DNA of 64,000 bases, taken from assembly GCF_012070395.1 (NCBI RefSeq), contig NZ_JAAFYS010000001.1:40001-104000 (forward strand), given 5' to 3'. Every line of letters starts with the position of its first letter. Position 1 is the stretch's first letter. The notes below the pieces were generated by a model. It was not told the DNA's origin, did no database searches, and saw only the letters and a list, made by a program, of their open reading frames with translations. Source of the DNA: Pseudoroseicyclus tamaricis. Lineage in GTDB: Bacteria; Pseudomonadota; Alphaproteobacteria; Rhodobacterales; Rhodobacteraceae. Positions 62,644 through 64,000 of the stretch are shown piece after piece. A program made the position numbers and the translations under genes.

Positions 62644-63900
62644 TCATCGCTTCACCAGCGACCACTGGGTCACGGGCCGGAGCGGCTTGAAGCCGGTGAG
62701 CCCGCCGACGGGGCCGGCGCGCGAGATGTCGATGCGGGTCAGCTCGCCGCCATGGGTGGAGCGGAGCGCGGCGAGGCGGGCCTCGCCCTCGATCGTCACC
62801 GCGTTGGCGGCGAGGCGGCCGAGGGGGCGGAGGGCGGCGAAGGCGGCAGCGAACACCTCCTCCGTCAGGCCGCCGCCGATGAAGATGGCATCGGGCGGGG
62901 GCAGGCCGTCGAGGGCCGCGGGGGCCTCGCCGGCGACGAGCTCCAGCCGCGGCGTGCCGAGGGCGAGGGCGTTCTCGGCGGCCAGTGCGCGGCGGTCGGC
63001 GCGAGGCTCGATGCCGATGGCGCGGGCGTAGCGAGCGGCGCGCATCCATTCGATGGCGACGGAGCCAGAGCCGCAGCCGATGTCCCACAGGAGCGCGCCG
63101 CGCATGGGCATGAGCTTGGCGAGCGTGATGGCGCGGATTTCTCGCTTGGTCATCGTCCCGTCGGAGCGGAAGAGCGCGTCGTCGAGGCCGGGCACGCGGG
63201 GCAGGAGGGCGGCGTCGGGCGCGGCGATGCACTCCACGGCGAGGGTGTTGAACTCCGGCACCTCGTGGTCCCAGCCCTCGGCCGTGCCTTCGAAACGCTG
63301 CTCGCTCTCGCCGCCCATCGCGGCGAGCACCGTCATCTTCGAGGCGCCGAAGCCGCGCTCGGCGAGGAAGCGGGCGATCTTGCCGGGCGTCTCGGCGCCG
63401 GTCGTCAGGATGAGCAGCCGCGCCTCGGGCTGGATGAAGGCGATCATCTGCTCCACCGGGCGGCCGTGGACGGTCAGCGTCTCGCAATCGGCAAGGGACC
63501 AGCCGAGCCGGGCGGAGGCGAGCTGGAAGGCCGAGAGCTGCGGGTGAAAGGTGATCTCCTCCGGCGGGATGCCGCGCGCGATGCGCGCCCCGGCGGAGAA
63601 CCAGAGCGGGTCGCCCGTCACCAGCACCACGGCGCGGCGGCCGCGCAAGGATCGGATCGTGTCGATCATCGCCGAGAAGGGCGAGGGCCAGGCGATGCGC
63701 TCGGCGGTGATTGCATCGCTCAGCACATGGTGCCGGTCGCCGCCGAGGATCACCTCGGCCGATTCCACCACGGCGCGGGTGGCGGGGCTGAGGCCGGCGA
63801 GACCGTCCTCGCCGATGCCGACGATATGGAGCCACGGGTCGGGGCGGCCCAAGTCATCGAGGGCGGCGCCGTGCAGGGCGCCGAGCGGGGCGTCAGCCAT
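62644..63900 (-). CDS. cobL: Precorrin-6Y C5,15-methyltransferase (decarboxylating)
   Basis: 418 residues with two domains. The N-terminal half (about 20-230, WLHIVGIGEDGLAGL, VTGDPLWFSAGARIA) corresponds to CbiE. The C-terminal half (about 240-410, LLWDIGCGSGSVAIEWMRAA, a Rossmann-type SAM site) corresponds to CbiT. The fused enzyme methylates C5 and C15 and decarboxylates the acetate side chain. Its start overlaps the end of cobH by 8 bp. Confidence 0.95.
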   Translation of the reverse strand: MADAPLGALHGAALDDLGRPDPWLHIVGIGEDGLAGLSPATRAVVESAEVILGGDRHHVLSDAITAERIAWPSPFSAMIDTIRSLRGRRAVVLVTGDPLWFSAGARIARGIPPEEITFHPQLSAFQLASARLGWSLADCETLTVHGRPVEQMIAFIQPEARLLILTTGAETPGKIARFLAERGFGASKMTVLAAMGGESEQRFEGTAEGWDHEVPEFNTLAVECIAAPDAALLPRVPGLDDALFRSDGTMTKREIRAITLAKLMPMRGALLWDIGCGSGSVAIEWMRAARYARAIGIEPRADRRALAAENALALGTPRLELVAGEAPAALDGLPPPDAIFIGGGLTEEVFAAAFAALRPLGRLAANAVTIEGEARLAALRSTHGGELTRIDISRAGPVGGLTGFKPLRPVTQWSLVKR

Positions 63901-64000
63901 GCGTCTCTCCCAGTGCGAGGGCGTTGACGGCGGCGGAGGCCATGGCCGAGCCGCCGCGGCGTCCCCGGAGGGCGATGAAGTCGCAGCCGCGCGGGTCCCC
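63893..64000 (-). CDS. cobH: Precorrin-8X methylmutase (C-terminal fragment, runs off the window)
   Basis: Only the last 35 residues are inside the window: GDPRGCDFIALRGRRGGSAMASAAVNALALGETHG. The LRGRRGGSAMASAAVNALA tail is characteristic of CobH/CbiC, which rearranges precorrin-8X to hydrogenobyrinate. It overlaps the cobL start by 8 bp, giving the order cobH-cobL-cobI-cobJ-cobM in transcription direction. The missing part is due to the window edge, not truncation. Confidence 0.85.
   Translation of the reverse strand, partial: GDPRGCDFIALRGRRGGSAMASAAVNALALGETHG

Overview
The window looks like a chromosomal segment of a high-GC alphaproteobacterium, most likely Rhodobacterales (Roseobacter/Paracoccaceae group). 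Grounds: a 23S-5S-tRNA-fMet rRNA operon tail, xseB-ispA-dxs linkage, FtsEX divergent from a zinc-ribbon gene, a heterotetrameric sarcosine oxidase operon, a cob gene run of the aerobic type with a CbiG-CobJ fusion, and short intergenic elements (GAGGTATTTTnGGCCAGATGAA type) that I associate with this order. No phage, plasmid, transposase or CRISPR signature was seen; the content is mostly housekeeping and catabolic.

Layout. 1-3.6 kb: 3' part of an rRNA operon (23S, 5S, initiator tRNA, terminator). 3.9-6.7 kb: YjbH/YjbF exopolysaccharide export pair. 6.7-7.8 kb: a glutamate-receptor-like potassium channel. 7.9-11.5 kb: three-subunit molybdenum aldehyde oxidoreductase (PaoABC type without a Tat signal). 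11.7-17.8 kb: flavodoxin-fold protein, diguanylate cyclase, beta-propeller glycosidase-like protein, quinone-oxidoreductase-type dehydrogenase with a DUF4386 membrane protein, and a divergent LysR regulator followed by a decayed partial LysR copy. 18.1-22.7 kb: secreted protein, then HDAC-like deacetylase-xseB-ispA-dxs (isoprenoid precursors). 22.7-26.3 kb: a ThDP enzyme and an FAD oxidoreductase set among copies of a structured intergenic repeat. 26.5-32.7 kb: MnmD, a DMT exporter, a PNPOx-like protein, PlsC, FtsX, FtsE and a zinc-ribbon protein. 32.2-37.6 kb: soxB-(lipoprotein)-soxD-soxA-soxG. 38-38.9 kb: two paralogous small secreted proteins. 38.9-43.6 kb: glutamate dehydrogenase and a TadG/TadE-like trio. 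43.9-46.7 kb: pyruvate kinase, N-formylglutamate amidohydrolase, DUF1244. 46.8-51 kb: a large two-domain glycosyltransferase with N-terminal repeats plus a sulfotransferase. 51-55.2 kb: D-amino-acid transaminase, accA, and a DgcN-DgcA pair for D-glutamate catabolism. 55.5-57.5 kb: def, degenerate def paralogue, fmt. 57.6-59.2 kb: C-S lyase and a small hypothetical. 59.2-64 kb: cobH(partial)-cobL-cobI-cobJ-cobM on the minus strand.

The strongest unexplained structure is a composite intergenic repeat (four copies at about 12.4, 22.8, 23.1 and 25.1 kb, all in the same orientation). Each copy can form a long stem around a loop of about 100 nt, and the stem sequence differs between copies by paired, compensating changes. 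Two copies are followed by an identical 27-bp mini-hairpin. Other second-look items are a partly degraded LysR fragment, twin perfect palindromes at 28.04-28.08 kb, a catalytically dead-looking peptide deformylase, a lipoprotein gene embedded in the sox operon, and conserved leader hairpins in front of the two small secreted paralogues.
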